From Pseudoxanthomonas sp. z9 (lineage in GTDB: Bacteria > Pseudomonadota > Gammaproteobacteria > Xanthomonadales > Xanthomonadaceae), in NCBI RefSeq assembly GCF_006542425.1, contig NZ_VFID01000011.1, positions 250,001-314,000 of the forward strand: 64,000 nt of DNA, read 5' to 3'. Under the pieces are notes generated by a model that saw nothing but the letters and a program-made list of their open reading frames with translations, was not told the DNA's origin and ran no database searches. Made by a program: the position numbers and the translations under genes. Each line of letters opens with the position of its first letter. Positions within the stretch are counted from its first letter, which is position 1. Positions 1-9,421 of the stretch are shown here, one piece after another.

Positions 1-1576
<1,576 letters not shown>

Positions 1577-1697
1577 TATAACCTCAAGTGGCCTTGGACT
1601 CGACGGCAACGTCGATGAGAATCCAATGCCCGCTACGTCACAAGACCCTATGTGAGACAGGCGCCTCATCCCTTCGGATGGCGACGCTCCAACCGTC
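1577..1697 (+). other. 23S-5S internal transcribed spacer
   Basis: About 120 bases separate the 23S end from the 5S start. There is no tRNA cloverleaf in it. A short inverted repeat, CGACG-GCAA-CGTCG near 1599-1612, could contribute to the processing stem. The spacer is otherwise featureless. Confidence 0.8.
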
Positions 1698-1815
1698 TCC
1701 CTGGTGAAATTAGCGCTGTGGTCCCACCCGTTCCCATCCCGAACACGGAAGTGAAACGCAGCTGCGCCGATGGTAGTGTGGCCTAAGCCATGCAAGAGTA
1801 GGTCATCGCCAGGGG
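1698..1815 (+). rRNA. rrf: 5S ribosomal RNA
   Basis: The 5S rRNA is recognised by the conserved core GTGGTCCCACCCGTTCCCAT, then AACACGGAAGTGAAACGC and GCGCCGATGGTAGTGTGG. The ends pair as a terminal stem: CCCTGGTGA at 1699-1707 with TCGCCAGGG at 1806-1814. That gives a molecule of roughly 117 bases, the usual length. The exact termini are uncertain by a base or two. Confidence 0.96.
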
Positions 1816-1828
1816 CTTTACCCCTAAA

Positions 1829-1857
1829 CCCCCAGCCGCAAGGCTGGGGGTTTTTTC
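1829..1857 (+). terminator. Rho-independent terminator of the rRNA operon
   Basis: A perfect 9-bp GC-rich stem (CCCCCAGCC with GGCTGGGGG) closes a GCAA loop and is followed by a run of six T. It lies just after the 5S gene and is a textbook intrinsic terminator. Confidence 0.93.
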
Positions 1858-1910
1858 TTGCCCGCTGATCGCCAACAATCGGACTTTCCTAACAGACAGG
1901 GGATCCGGGG

Positions 1911-3143
1911 ATGAAGCGAAGTGTTCTGGCCATCGCCCTAGGCGTGTCATTGGCAGCGCAAGCATGGGCGGCAGGCAAGGAAGTCACGCCGGCCAAAGTG
2001 CAGCAGGTGCACGAATCGGCGTTGGTATTGGATACACATCTGGATACGCCGGCGAATTTTTCGCGCCCGGGCTGGAGTATCCGCGATCGCCACGATCATG
2101 ACGGCGATCAATCGCAGGTGGATCTGCCGCGAATGAAGGAAGGCGGTCTGGATGGTGGATTCTGGGTGATCTACACGGAACAGGGCGCGCGCGACGAGGC
2201 CGGCAATCGCGCCGCACGCGACCATGGCCTGACCCGGCTGATGGAAATCCGCGAAATGATCGCCGCCAACGCGGCCGACTTCGAACTGGCTTCGACCGCG
2301 GCGGCGGCCGAACGCATCGCCGCCGCAGGCAAGCGGGTTTCCTTCATCAGCATGGAAAACGCATCGCCGCTCGCCAGCGATCCCAGTCTGCTCGAGCTGT
2401 ACCACAAGCTCGGCCTACGGATGCTGGGCATAACCCACGTCAAGAACAATGATTTCGGTGATTCGTCCACCGACGCCGCGGGCCTGCAGTGGAATGGCCT
2501 GAGTCCGAAGGGCAAGGCACTCGTCGCGGAGGCCAACCGGCTGGGTCTGATCCTGGATGCTTCGCACGCGAGCGACCAGGTCTTCGATCAATTGCTGGAG
2601 CTTTCCAAGGCACCCATCGTGTTGTCGCACACCAGTGCCGACGCGGTATTCGACCATCCGCGCAACATCGATGATGCGCGCATCCGCAAGCTGGCGGCCA
2701 AGGGGGGCGTGATCCACGTCAACGCGTACGGCGGCTATCTGATATCGATTCCCAGACCTCCGCAGCGAGAAGCCGCCCTTGAAGCGCTTTCGCAGAAGTA
2801 TGGCGACGAAAGCGAGCGGGACGAGGCGAAGGTGCAGGCCTATCTGAAGGAACGGGCGGAGATCGATCAACGGTTCCCCGTACCGCAAGCCACGTTCGAG
2901 GACTACATGCGGCATCTGCTGCATATCCTGAAGGTGGCGGGGCCGAAGCACGTCGGGATCGGCGCGGACTGGGACGGCGGCGGCGGTGTGGCGGGAATGG
3001 AAGACGTCGCAGCGTTGCCGAAGATCACCGAACGTCTGCTCAAGGAAGGCTACAGCGAAGCCGACATCCACGCGATCTGGGGAGGCAACCTGCTCCGCGT
3101 GCTTCGTGCGGTCGAGGCGGTGGCCGAGCCATCGCGGCGATAG
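1911..3143 (+). CDS. Secreted membrane dipeptidase (peptidase family M19)
   Basis: A 410-residue protein of the renal/membrane dipeptidase family, zinc enzymes that cleave dipeptides and some D-amino-acid-containing dipeptides. Residues 1-20 (MKRSVLAIALGVSLAAQAWA) form a Sec signal peptide, so it should act in the periplasm or outside the cell. The metal-site motifs are present in order: HLD near residues 43-45, the glutamate in ISMENASP, the histidines in DASHASD and VLSHTSAD, and the aspartate in HVGIGADWDG. The chosen ATG follows AGGGGA at 1898-1903 with 7-base spacing. It stands alone after the rRNA operon. The natural substrate cannot be read from the sequence. Confidence 0.92.
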   Translation: MKRSVLAIALGVSLAAQAWAAGKEVTPAKVQQVHESALVLDTHLDTPANFSRPGWSIRDRHDHDGDQSQVDLPRMKEGGLDGGFWVIYTEQGARDEAGNRAARDHGLTRLMEIREMIAANAADFELASTAAAAERIAAAGKRVSFISMENASPLASDPSLLELYHKLGLRMLGITHVKNNDFGDSSTDAAGLQWNGLSPKGKALVAEANRLGLILDASHASDQVFDQLLELSKAPIVLSHTSADAVFDHPRNIDDARIRKLAAKGGVIHVNAYGGYLISIPRPPQREAALEALSQKYGDESERDEAKVQAYLKERAEIDQRFPVPQATFEDYMRHLLHILKVAGPKHVGIGADWDGGGGVAGMEDVAALPKITERLLKEGYSEADIHAIWGGNLLRVLRAVEAVAEPSRR

Positions 3144-3153
3144 ATAGCTGCGC

Positions 3154-3179
3154 GACTCCCTCCCGTCGGGGAGGGAGTC
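3154..3179 (+). terminator. Strong hairpin after the dipeptidase gene, probable terminator
   Basis: GACTCCCTCCC (3154-3164) pairs perfectly over 11 bp with GGGAGGGAGTC (3169-3179) around a GTCG loop, starting 10 bases after the stop codon. There is no T-run, so it may act as an mRNA-protecting stem or a weak terminator rather than a full intrinsic one. Confidence 0.5.
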
Positions 3180-3706
3180 CTTGCCGCGTGAACAGGCTCC
3201 GCAATGGAGGTGGACGTGGAGCAGCGCGCCCACGGGTACGCTGCTGACCGAACAAAGCAATCGTCGCCCCGCCTTGTGGCGCGTCTGGCGTGCCGCGGAT
3301 ACTGAGGCTTGAAATGTGCAGGGTCCGGACGGCCGAGGGACTGTCGTGTTGGAAGAAGCCCGACGTCGCGCCCGCGGCGCCATCTTCGACGCGCTCGATG
3401 GCAAGTGCCGATCGAGCGCGTTCGACCGGTTTGCCGGCGCAATGAGCGCCAACGGAATCGTCTACCTGTCAACAGAGCGTGGGTAATCCGCTCCGTTGTC
3501 CGGGGCCATCATTGGCTGCGTGCAACCGCCCGGGATGCCTATTCGAGTGCAATGACTCGTTGTTGAATGCGAGGCGTCGCCATCGGCTGCCTTTTTCGGA
3601 AGTTTCCGATTCCTGCGGCGAGTCACATTGGGTGAAAGTGTAGTCCGCGACACGGAAGTCGCGGTCGATACACCGGTAGCCATTTCCAGGACCGGCTCTC
3701 CTCGTC
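3180..3706. other. Intergenic stretch with no convincing gene
   Basis: About 530 bases lie between the dipeptidase and the EAL-domain gene. A 56-codon frame at 3316-3486 on the plus strand, starting GTG and ending TERG before TAA, has plausible composition but no recognisable domain and no clear ribosome-binding site. I do not call it a gene. The remainder shows no RNA fold, repeat or mobile-element signature that I can recognise. Confidence 0.5.
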
Positions 3707-5491
3707 ATGGGAATCATGGACCGAGCCAACCTTGCGCGCGGGCCGAGCCCGCTGCGAAATCTCTCCCGACGGAACCTCATGCATATTGCACATTCTCCTG
3801 CTGACGCCGTGGGGCACGCCCGGAGCGGACGTGCGGTGGATGCTCGTGGGGTGGCGACGGCGGTGTGGAAGCGTTGTTGCGCATGGCTGTCGCGTCGTGT
3901 CTTGCATGCGGGCGCCATCGCGCTGGTTGTGTCCGCTCCGTTGTTGCTGGGCCTGGGCTGGCATCGTATCCAGTGGATGGTGGCTGGACAGCAGGAGGCC
4001 GAGCACGGGCGCGCCGTGATGTCGAAGCTCGAGGCGACGCTGGATCAAGTTCATTCCACCGTGGATGCGAGCTTGCCTCTGGCCGCTGGTGACTGTGCGG
4101 ACGTGGTGGATGCACTGCGGCTGGAAGCGGCGACCTTGCCGCAGGCGCGATCGCTCGTGCTGGCACGCAACGGACTGGCCTACTGCAGCACCCTGTTTGG
4201 CGAAATCGACATGCCGACGGAAGTGATGGGATTTTCCGAGGATGTCATGACGCTGGTTGCCGGGAATGACGTCGCGCCGGATCGTCCCCTGCTGCTGTAT
4301 CGCGTGTCACGCGCACCTCATGAAGCGATCGCCGTGCTGGATGCGCGGCACGTCCGCCGCTCAGTACAGAACGACCAGGAATCGGCGTGGATGGTGGGAA
4401 CGAAGCGGCTTGAACGCGACGGCGATCTGCGCATTCTGTCGCCGGGTGCCGACGCGCAAATTCCCCTGGTCACATCCTCACGCTATCCGGTGGCGATCGC
4501 TTCGGATGCTCGCGGCGAGCTGACGGGACATCCATGGCGTCCATCCTCCACAGCAGTGTGGCTGCTGGCGCTGGCCGGAATGCCGATGGGCTATCTGGCC
4601 CTTCGCTGGGCGGGACGCCGCCGAGGCCTGAAGCGGGAGTTCCAGCGGGCCATCCGGGAGGACGAATTCGTTCCTTTCTATCAACCCGTCGTGCGTGCCG
4701 CGGACGGAGGCTGGGCCGGGGCGGAAGTCCTGGCGCGCTGGGAGCATCCCCGGCGTGGCCTGCTGGCTCCGGATGCCTTCATGGCCGAGATGGAGCAATC
4801 CGACCTGATCCTGCCGATGACGGCGCAGCTGATGTCGCGCGTGGCGGACGATCTGGCGAGCATGTCGTCGGTATTGCCGGCGGGATTCCATATCGCCTTC
4901 AACATCACCCCCGCGCATCTGGCTGGCCGTTGGCTGCCCGAACAATGCCGGCGCTTCCTTGCCGCGTTTCCAGCGGGGCGGATAGCGTTGATCCTGGAGC
5001 TGACCGAGCGCGAAGGTATCGTGCCGGATGCCGGCGTGCATGCGGTACTGGACGAGGTCCGGCAGTTGGGCGTGCGCATCGCGCTGGACGACTTTGGCGT
5101 CGGCCATTCGAACCTCAGCCATCTGCAGGAACTCCGTGTTGACCGGCTGAAAATCGATCGCGGTTTCGTCGAACGGCTGCCGGACCCGGATGGCATCACA
5201 CCGATACTACGGACCATCCTCGACCTGGCTGAACGCCTGGATCTGGACGTCGTGGCGGAGGGGGTGGAGACCCGGGCCCAGGCCGATGCGCTGGCCCGTC
5301 ACGGCGTGGCGCTCCTGCAGGGCTATCTGTTCGCCCGGCCTGTGCCGGTTTCCCTGTTGCGAGGCGTGCTGGCGGGTGCCAGGTGGGCAGATTTCCCGCA
5401 AGACATTGATGGAAAAAGGAAACTTGTGGATGGAGTGGTGCCTGGCCGGACGAGTGTCCAAGGTTCCGTTTCCCTTACGGAAGCTGAATGA
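3707..5491 (+). CDS. Membrane cyclic-di-GMP phosphodiesterase with CSS-type periplasmic domain and EAL domain
   Basis: A 594-residue protein built like the E. coli PdeB/PdeC (CSS-EAL) group. A transmembrane helix near residues 68-90 is followed by a periplasmic domain to about 280 with cysteines in GDC and YCST (CSS-like), then a second helix (TAVWLLALAGMPMGYLAL) and a cytoplasmic EAL domain. Catalytic signatures appear intact: EVLARWEHP, FNITP, ILELTE, ALDDFGVG, LKIDRGFV, AEGVET and LLQGYLFARP, so it should hydrolyse c-di-GMP to pGpG. In related enzymes a periplasmic disulfide tunes activity; that is family knowledge, not seen here. The start is uncertain: an ATG at 3779 would remove 24 residues, and neither start has a strong ribosome-binding site. 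Confidence 0.88.
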   Translation: MGIMDRANLARGPSPLRNLSRRNLMHIAHSPADAVGHARSGRAVDARGVATAVWKRCCAWLSRRVLHAGAIALVVSAPLLLGLGWHRIQWMVAGQQEAEHGRAVMSKLEATLDQVHSTVDASLPLAAGDCADVVDALRLEAATLPQARSLVLARNGLAYCSTLFGEIDMPTEVMGFSEDVMTLVAGNDVAPDRPLLLYRVSRAPHEAIAVLDARHVRRSVQNDQESAWMVGTKRLERDGDLRILSPGADAQIPLVTSSRYPVAIASDARGELTGHPWRPSSTAVWLLALAGMPMGYLALRWAGRRRGLKREFQRAIREDEFVPFYQPVVRAADGGWAGAEVLARWEHPRRGLLAPDAFMAEMEQSDLILPMTAQLMSRVADDLASMSSVLPAGFHIAFNITPAHLAGRWLPEQCRRFLAAFPAGRIALILELTEREGIVPDAGVHAVLDEVRQLGVRIALDDFGVGHSNLSHLQELRVDRLKIDRGFVERLPDPDGITPILRTILDLAERLDLDVVAEGVETRAQADALARHGVALLQGYLFARPVPVSLLRGVLAGARWADFPQDIDGKRKLVDGVVPGRTSVQGSVSLTEAE

Positions 5492-5524
5492 TTTCTGCCC
5501 ATCGTTCCACTGTCGGAATGATGG

Positions 5525-5567
5525 GGAACTCTTTTACCGGTTAGCAGTCGAACAACCCGACTGCTAA
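5525..5567 (+). promoter_or_regulatory. CIRCE-like inverted repeat overlapping a sigma-E-like promoter upstream of rpoH
   Basis: TTAGCAGTC (5541-5549), nine bases, then GACTGCTAA (5559-5567) is a perfect inverted repeat. The HrcA operator CIRCE is TTAGCACTC-N9-GAGTGCTAA, so this differs only by one compensated pair and keeps the N9 spacing. Overlapping it, GGAACTC (5525-5531), 15 bases, then GTCGAA (5547-5552) resembles a sigma-E promoter (GGAACTT-N15-GTC-type -10). The element ends one base before the first ATG. Both assignments are pattern matches. The repeat is certain; the binding proteins are inference. Confidence 0.5.
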
Positions 5568-5568
5568 G

Positions 5569-6456
5569 ATGACCCACATGAGCCAGAACACTGCTGCCAC
5601 CGCCCTGGTGGCGAACAACCTCCCCATCCCCAGCGCGCTCGGTTCGCTCGAGGCCTATATCGGCGCCGTGCACCAGATTCCGGTGCTCACGGTCGATGAC
5701 GAGCAGGCGTTGGCGCGTCGCTTCCGCGACGATGAAGATCTGGATGCCGCCCGCGAGCTGGTGCATTCGCACCTGCGTTTCGTCGTGCATGTCGCCCGCG
5801 GTTACAACGGCTATGGCCTGCCGCTGGGTGACCTGATCCAGGAAGGCAACATCGGCCTGATGAAGGCGGTGAAGCGCTTCGACCCGGACATGGGCGTGCG
5901 CCTGGTGAGCTTCGCGGTGCATTGGATCCGCGCCGAGATGCATGAGTTCATCCTCAAGAACTGGCGCATCGTGAAGGTGGCGACCACCAAGGCGCAACGC
6001 AAGCTGTTCTTCAACCTGCGCAAGTCCAAGACCCGTCTGGGCTGGATGAACGCGGAGGAAGTCAGCGCGGTCGCCAAGGACCTCAACGTATCCGAACGCG
6101 AAGTGCTCGAAATGGAGTCGCGCCTGTCCGGTCGCGATATCGGTTTCGACGCGCCGGGCGACGAGGACGATGATCATGCGCCGCCGTCGCCGGTGAGCTA
6201 CCTGATGGCGGGCGACGAGGATCCGTCGCAGGCCTACGAGCGCGCCGACAGCGAGGACAATCAGCTGGAATTGCTGCGTGAAGGCCTGGCCGGCCTGGAC
6301 CAGCGTTCGCGCGACATCATCAAACGCCGCTGGCTGGATGCCGACAGCAAGATCACCCTGCAGGAACTGGCGGACGAATATGGCGTTTCCGCCGAGCGCA
6401 TCCGCCAGATCGAAGCCAATGCGCTGAAGAAGATGAAGGCGCTGTTCGCCGCCTGA
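5569..6456 (+). CDS. rpoH: RNA polymerase heat-shock sigma factor sigma-32
   Basis: A 295-residue group 3 sigma factor directing transcription of heat-shock genes. Region 2 is clear ([20 protein letters not shown], then FAVHWIRAEMHEFI). The RpoH box QRKLFFNLR, which separates sigma-32 from other sigma factors, is intact, as is the region 4 helix-turn-helix [23 protein letters not shown]. Two in-frame ATG codons exist, at 5569 (MTHMSQN) and 5578 (MSQN). The second leaves more room after the upstream inverted repeat and may be the real start. Family regulation includes DnaK- and FtsH-dependent turnover. Here the CIRCE-like repeat and sigma-E-like promoter suggest added transcriptional control. 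Confidence 0.97.
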   Translation: MTHMSQNTAATALVANNLPIPSALGSLEAYIGAVHQIPVLTVDDEQALARRFRDDEDLDAARELVHSHLRFVVHVARGYNGYGLPLGDLIQEGNIGLMKAVKRFDPDMGVRLVSFAVHWIRAEMHEFILKNWRIVKVATTKAQRKLFFNLRKSKTRLGWMNAEEVSAVAKDLNVSEREVLEMESRLSGRDIGFDAPGDEDDDHAPPSPVSYLMAGDEDPSQAYERADSEDNQLELLREGLAGLDQRSRDIIKRRWLDADSKITLQELADEYGVSAERIRQIEANALKKMKALFAA

Positions 6457-6482
6457 CTTCGGCAAGTTTCGACGAAACAAGC

Positions 6483-6516
6483 AACGGCCCCGGAAACGGG
6501 GCCGTTTGTTTTTTCT
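6483..6516 (+). terminator. Rho-independent terminator of rpoH
   Basis: AACGGCCCCG (6483-6492) pairs over 10 bp with CGGGGCCGTT (6497-6506) around a GAAA tetraloop and runs into a T-rich tract (TTTGTTTTTTCTT). It starts 26 bases after the rpoH stop codon. Confidence 0.93.
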
Positions 6517-6788
6517 TCCATGAATGCGGCAAATCCGCGTGGAACGGTTTTTCCCGTCGAACGCGAATGACGGGAAATTCGTGTTCTCCGCTCCACGGTC
6601 GCCCTGGAGGCGCTTGTTCCGGTAGCCGTGAGGCAGACCGGCCAGAAGGCGCAACGCTGCCTTCCGACAGGAAACGGTTGTCGCGGCTCCATCAAGGAGC
6701 GCACGCCAGCGGTATTCCGCGCAAGAACCGGATGGCGATGCGGCTTCGTCAGGAGGATGCTTCCAGTCCATTCACTGGAACTTTCGCC
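6517..6788 (+). other. Intergenic leader upstream of the DUF1203 gene
   Basis: No gene is visible. An AGGAGG at 6751-6756 is followed by an inverted repeat, TTCCAGT (6761-6767) with ACTGGAA (6774-6780), which ends eight bases before the DUF1203 start codon. The hairpin could affect translation or be incidental. No promoter stands out. Confidence 0.45.
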
Positions 6789-7256
6789 ATGGCCTACCGA
6801 ATCACTGGACTCTCTCCCGATCTGTTCACCCACCTTTGGGCACTGGATGATGCAGCGCTGGCCGCGCAATCGATACGGCGGGTGGTCGCGGACAAGGATC
6901 GGGGTTTTCCCTGCCGGGTTTCGCTCGACGATGCGCGTGCCGGTGAATCCCTGCTCCTGCTTCCGTTCCAGCATCATGAGGTGGCCGGTCCGTACCGGGC
7001 GGGCGGTCCGATCTTTGTGCGCCAGCAGGCGACGCGGGCCGCCGTGTTCGAGGATCGAATTCCCGAAGCGTTCCTGCGCCGCCTGCTATCCGTCCGCGCC
7101 TACGATGCGGAAGGCTGGATGCAGGCAGCCGAGGTGGTGGAAGGCACGCAGTTGGAACCGCTGATCGCGTCCTTCTTCCAGCGCGACGACGTGGCCTACC
7201 TGCATGTGCACAATGCGCGCCCCGGCTGTTTCGCCGCACGCGTGGATCGTCACTGA
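6789..7256 (+). CDS. DUF1203 family protein
   Basis: A 155-residue soluble protein matching the DUF1203 family: it opens YRITGLSPDLFTHLWALDD, has the conserved GFPCRVSLDDARAGE..LLLPF segment near residues 38-58, and ends in an AYLHVHNARPGCF-type strand. The family has no established function. There is no signal peptide or membrane segment. The ATG at 6789 is chosen because homologues begin at this point, although the frame stays open upstream. Its last seven bases overlap the convergent NADH dehydrogenase gene. Confidence 0.8.
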   Translation: MAYRITGLSPDLFTHLWALDDAALAAQSIRRVVADKDRGFPCRVSLDDARAGESLLLLPFQHHEVAGPYRAGGPIFVRQQATRAAVFEDRIPEAFLRRLLSVRAYDAEGWMQAAEVVEGTQLEPLIASFFQRDDVAYLHVHNARPGCFAARVDRH

Positions 7257-8518
7257 TCCGGAGGTGTCTCGTCCGGTGCGCCGAAGATGATGCGCGCGCC
7301 GCGCTGGTAGCTCCAGTACGCCCACGCCCAGTTCAGCAGCACGACCAGCCGGTTGCGGAAGCCGATCAGGAAGAACACGTGCGCGGCCAGCCAGAACCAC
7401 CAGGCCAGCAGGCCGGACAGCTTGAGCCGGCCGAAATGGACGACCGCCGCCATGCGGCCGATGGTGGCGAGATTGCCGAAGTCCCGGTAGCGGAAAGCGC
7501 TCGTGGGCTTGCCGGCTAGGCGCGCGCGGATCATCGCCGCGATGTGGCGTCCCATCTGCTTGGCGGCGGGAGCGACGCCGGGGACGGGCCGACCCTGGCT
7601 CTGCACCGAGGCCAGGTCGCCGCCGACGAAGATGTCGGGATACCCGGGGACGCTGAGGTCGGGCCGCACGATCACGCGCCCGGCCCGGTCCAGCGGGACA
7701 TGCAGGGATTGCGCGAGCGGGGAAGCCGCGACACCCGCCGCCCAGACCACCGTCCTGGCGGGCACGAAGGTATCGCCGAGCTGGTAGCCGGCCTCGTCGA
7801 TGGCGGTGACCGGAACGCCGGTGCTGACTTCCACCCCCAGCTTCTCCAGCTGGCGTCGCGCGCGCGCGGACAGATCTTCGGGAAAGGAAGCCAGGACACG
7901 CGGACCGGCTTCGATCAGGCGCACCCGCGCCTCACCCGGGTCGATGTTGCGGAATTCGTTCTTCAGCGTATGCCGCGCGATCTCCGCGAGCGTGCCGGCC
8001 AACTCCACGCCGGTGGGACCACCGCCGACGATGGCGAAGTTCAGCCAGGCCGCTCGCCGCGCCGGATCCGGCTCGGCCTCGGCCCGTTCGAATGCCACCA
8101 GCAGGTGGCGTCGCAGGTACAGCGCATCGTCGAGGGTCTTCAGCCCGGGTGCGTGCCTGGCCCACTCATCGTGACCGAAATACGCGTGGGTGGCACCGGT
8201 GGCCAGCAGCAGGTAGTCATAGTCCAGGGAGCCGGCATCACCCAGTTGCAGCCGGCGTGACGACGCGTCTACCCGGGTGACCTCTGCCAGCCGCACTTCC
8301 ACGTTGGCCTGGCGGCGCAGGATGTGGCGCAACGGCGCGGCGATGTCGGGTGCGGACAGGCCGGCGGTCGCCACTTGGTAGAGCAACGGCTGGAAAAGGT
8401 GATGGTTGCGGCGATCGATCAGGGTGATCCGCACCGGCGCCTTGGACAGCGCCCTGGCCGCCCACAGGCCGGCGAAACCTCCGCCGACGATGACGACGTG
8501 GGGACGGGAAGCGCTCAT
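7250..8518 (-). CDS. Type II NADH dehydrogenase (FAD-dependent pyridine nucleotide-disulfide oxidoreductase family)
   Basis: A 422-residue monotopic NADH:quinone oxidoreductase (NDH-2 type) passing electrons from NADH to quinone without proton pumping. The FAD-binding GGGFAGLWAARAL motif is at the N terminus, the NADH-binding GGGPTGVELAGTLAE motif is mid-protein, and IFVGGDLA plus AAKQMGRHIA contribute to FAD and quinone contacts. The C-terminal hydrophobic/aromatic stretch (LLAWWFWLAAHVFFLIGF) is the membrane anchor. The frame opens about 65 codons earlier, but GGAGGG six bases before MSASRPHVVIVGGG supports 8518. It is divergent from the response regulator gene. Confidence 0.92.
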   Translation of the reverse strand: MSASRPHVVIVGGGFAGLWAARALSKAPVRITLIDRRNHHLFQPLLYQVATAGLSAPDIAAPLRHILRRQANVEVRLAEVTRVDASSRRLQLGDAGSLDYDYLLLATGATHAYFGHDEWARHAPGLKTLDDALYLRRHLLVAFERAEAEPDPARRAAWLNFAIVGGGPTGVELAGTLAEIARHTLKNEFRNIDPGEARVRLIEAGPRVLASFPEDLSARARRQLEKLGVEVSTGVPVTAIDEAGYQLGDTFVPARTVVWAAGVAASPLAQSLHVPLDRAGRVIVRPDLSVPGYPDIFVGGDLASVQSQGRPVPGVAPAAKQMGRHIAAMIRARLAGKPTSAFRYRDFGNLATIGRMAAVVHFGRLKLSGLLAWWFWLAAHVFFLIGFRNRLVVLLNWAWAYWSYQRGARIIFGAPDETPPDQ

Positions 8519-8734
8519 TGACGCCCTCCGTGGGCGTGGCCGGCGCCGGATCGATGCCGGATGGCCGCCGACGGCAACGCCGACGGGAGGAGAGCGACGA
8601 TATCCATGCAGGGAATTCTGGCACGGACGCGGGCATACGCAAGACGGAAGCACGCACGCGCGCATGCGCGGGTTATCCCGGTCCACGTTAGACTTGGTTG
8701 CCGGAGCCGACAAAGGTGCGACGGCGCAGGGGGA

Positions 8735-9421
8735 ATGATGCAGCCACAGCCGATCACACTGGATGCAGTGCTGGTCATCGAGGACGATCCTGGCGTCCGC
8801 CGCCGGATTTCACGGCTGGTGACCGGGATAGCCGAACCGGACGCACGGATCGTGGACGTCGACTGCCTGGCATCCGCGCGGTCGAGCCTGCGGGAACACC
8901 CCTTCGCGCTGGCGCTGGTGGACGTGCAGTTGCCGGACGGCAGCGGCATCGACCTCATCGCCTGGATGCAGCAACACGCACCGGGCACGCAGGCGGTCAT
9001 CGTGTCCGCCTGGGCGGAGGAGGAAATCATCCTCGCGGGCGTGCGCGCGGGTGCGGTCGGGTATCTGCTGAAGGAGCGCGATGACGCCGAGATCCTGATG
9101 TCCCTGAAAAGCCTGCGTGAAGGCGGTGCGCCCATCGATCCGATGATCGCCCGCCGAATCCTGGCGCTGCTGCCGGCGGCCATGGCGGCGCCCGCCGCCT
9201 CGACCACACGAGAAGCGCGACAGGAGGCCTCCCTCTCCGATCGCGAGCGCGAAATCCTCGGACTGGTGGCACAGGGGTTCAGCAATCGCGAGATGGCGGA
9301 TCTGTTGTCGTTGTCACGGCTCACCATCGAATGCCACACCAAGAACATCTACCGCAAGCTGGCGGTGGGTTCGCGCACGGCGGCGGTGTTCGAAGCCCGG
9401 GCCATGGGACTGCTGCCGTGA
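8735..9421 (+). CDS. NarL/LuxR-family response regulator
   Basis: A 228-residue two-component response regulator. The receiver domain (about residues 10-125) has the acidic pocket VIEDD, the phospho-acceptor aspartate in LVDVQLPDGSG (near residue 63) and the conserved lysine in GYLLKERDD. The C-terminal LuxR helix-turn-helix (about 165-225) reads LSDREREILGLVAQGFSNREMADLLSLS. AGGGGG just before two adjacent ATG codons (8735 and 8738) supports the start. The stop overlaps the sensor kinase start (GTGA), so the two are translated together and almost certainly form a cognate pair. Target genes are unknown; the adjacent autotransporter is an obvious candidate. Confidence 0.93.
   Translation: MMQPQPITLDAVLVIEDDPGVRRRISRLVTGIAEPDARIVDVDCLASARSSLREHPFALALVDVQLPDGSGIDLIAWMQQHAPGTQAVIVSAWAEEEIILAGVRAGAVGYLLKERDDAEILMSLKSLREGGAPIDPMIARRILALLPAAMAAPAASTTREARQEASLSDREREILGLVAQGFSNREMADLLSLSRLTIECHTKNIYRKLAVGSRTAAVFEARAMGLLP

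Noticed and set aside
3316-3486. A 56-codon plus-strand frame starting at GTG
   Set aside because: There is no ribosome-binding site or recognisable domain. Composition alone is not enough.
6757-7164. An ATG directly after AGGAGG upstream of the DUF1203 gene
   Set aside because: There is no spacing between the Shine-Dalgarno sequence and this ATG, and the frame runs out of register through the conserved DUF1203 gene.
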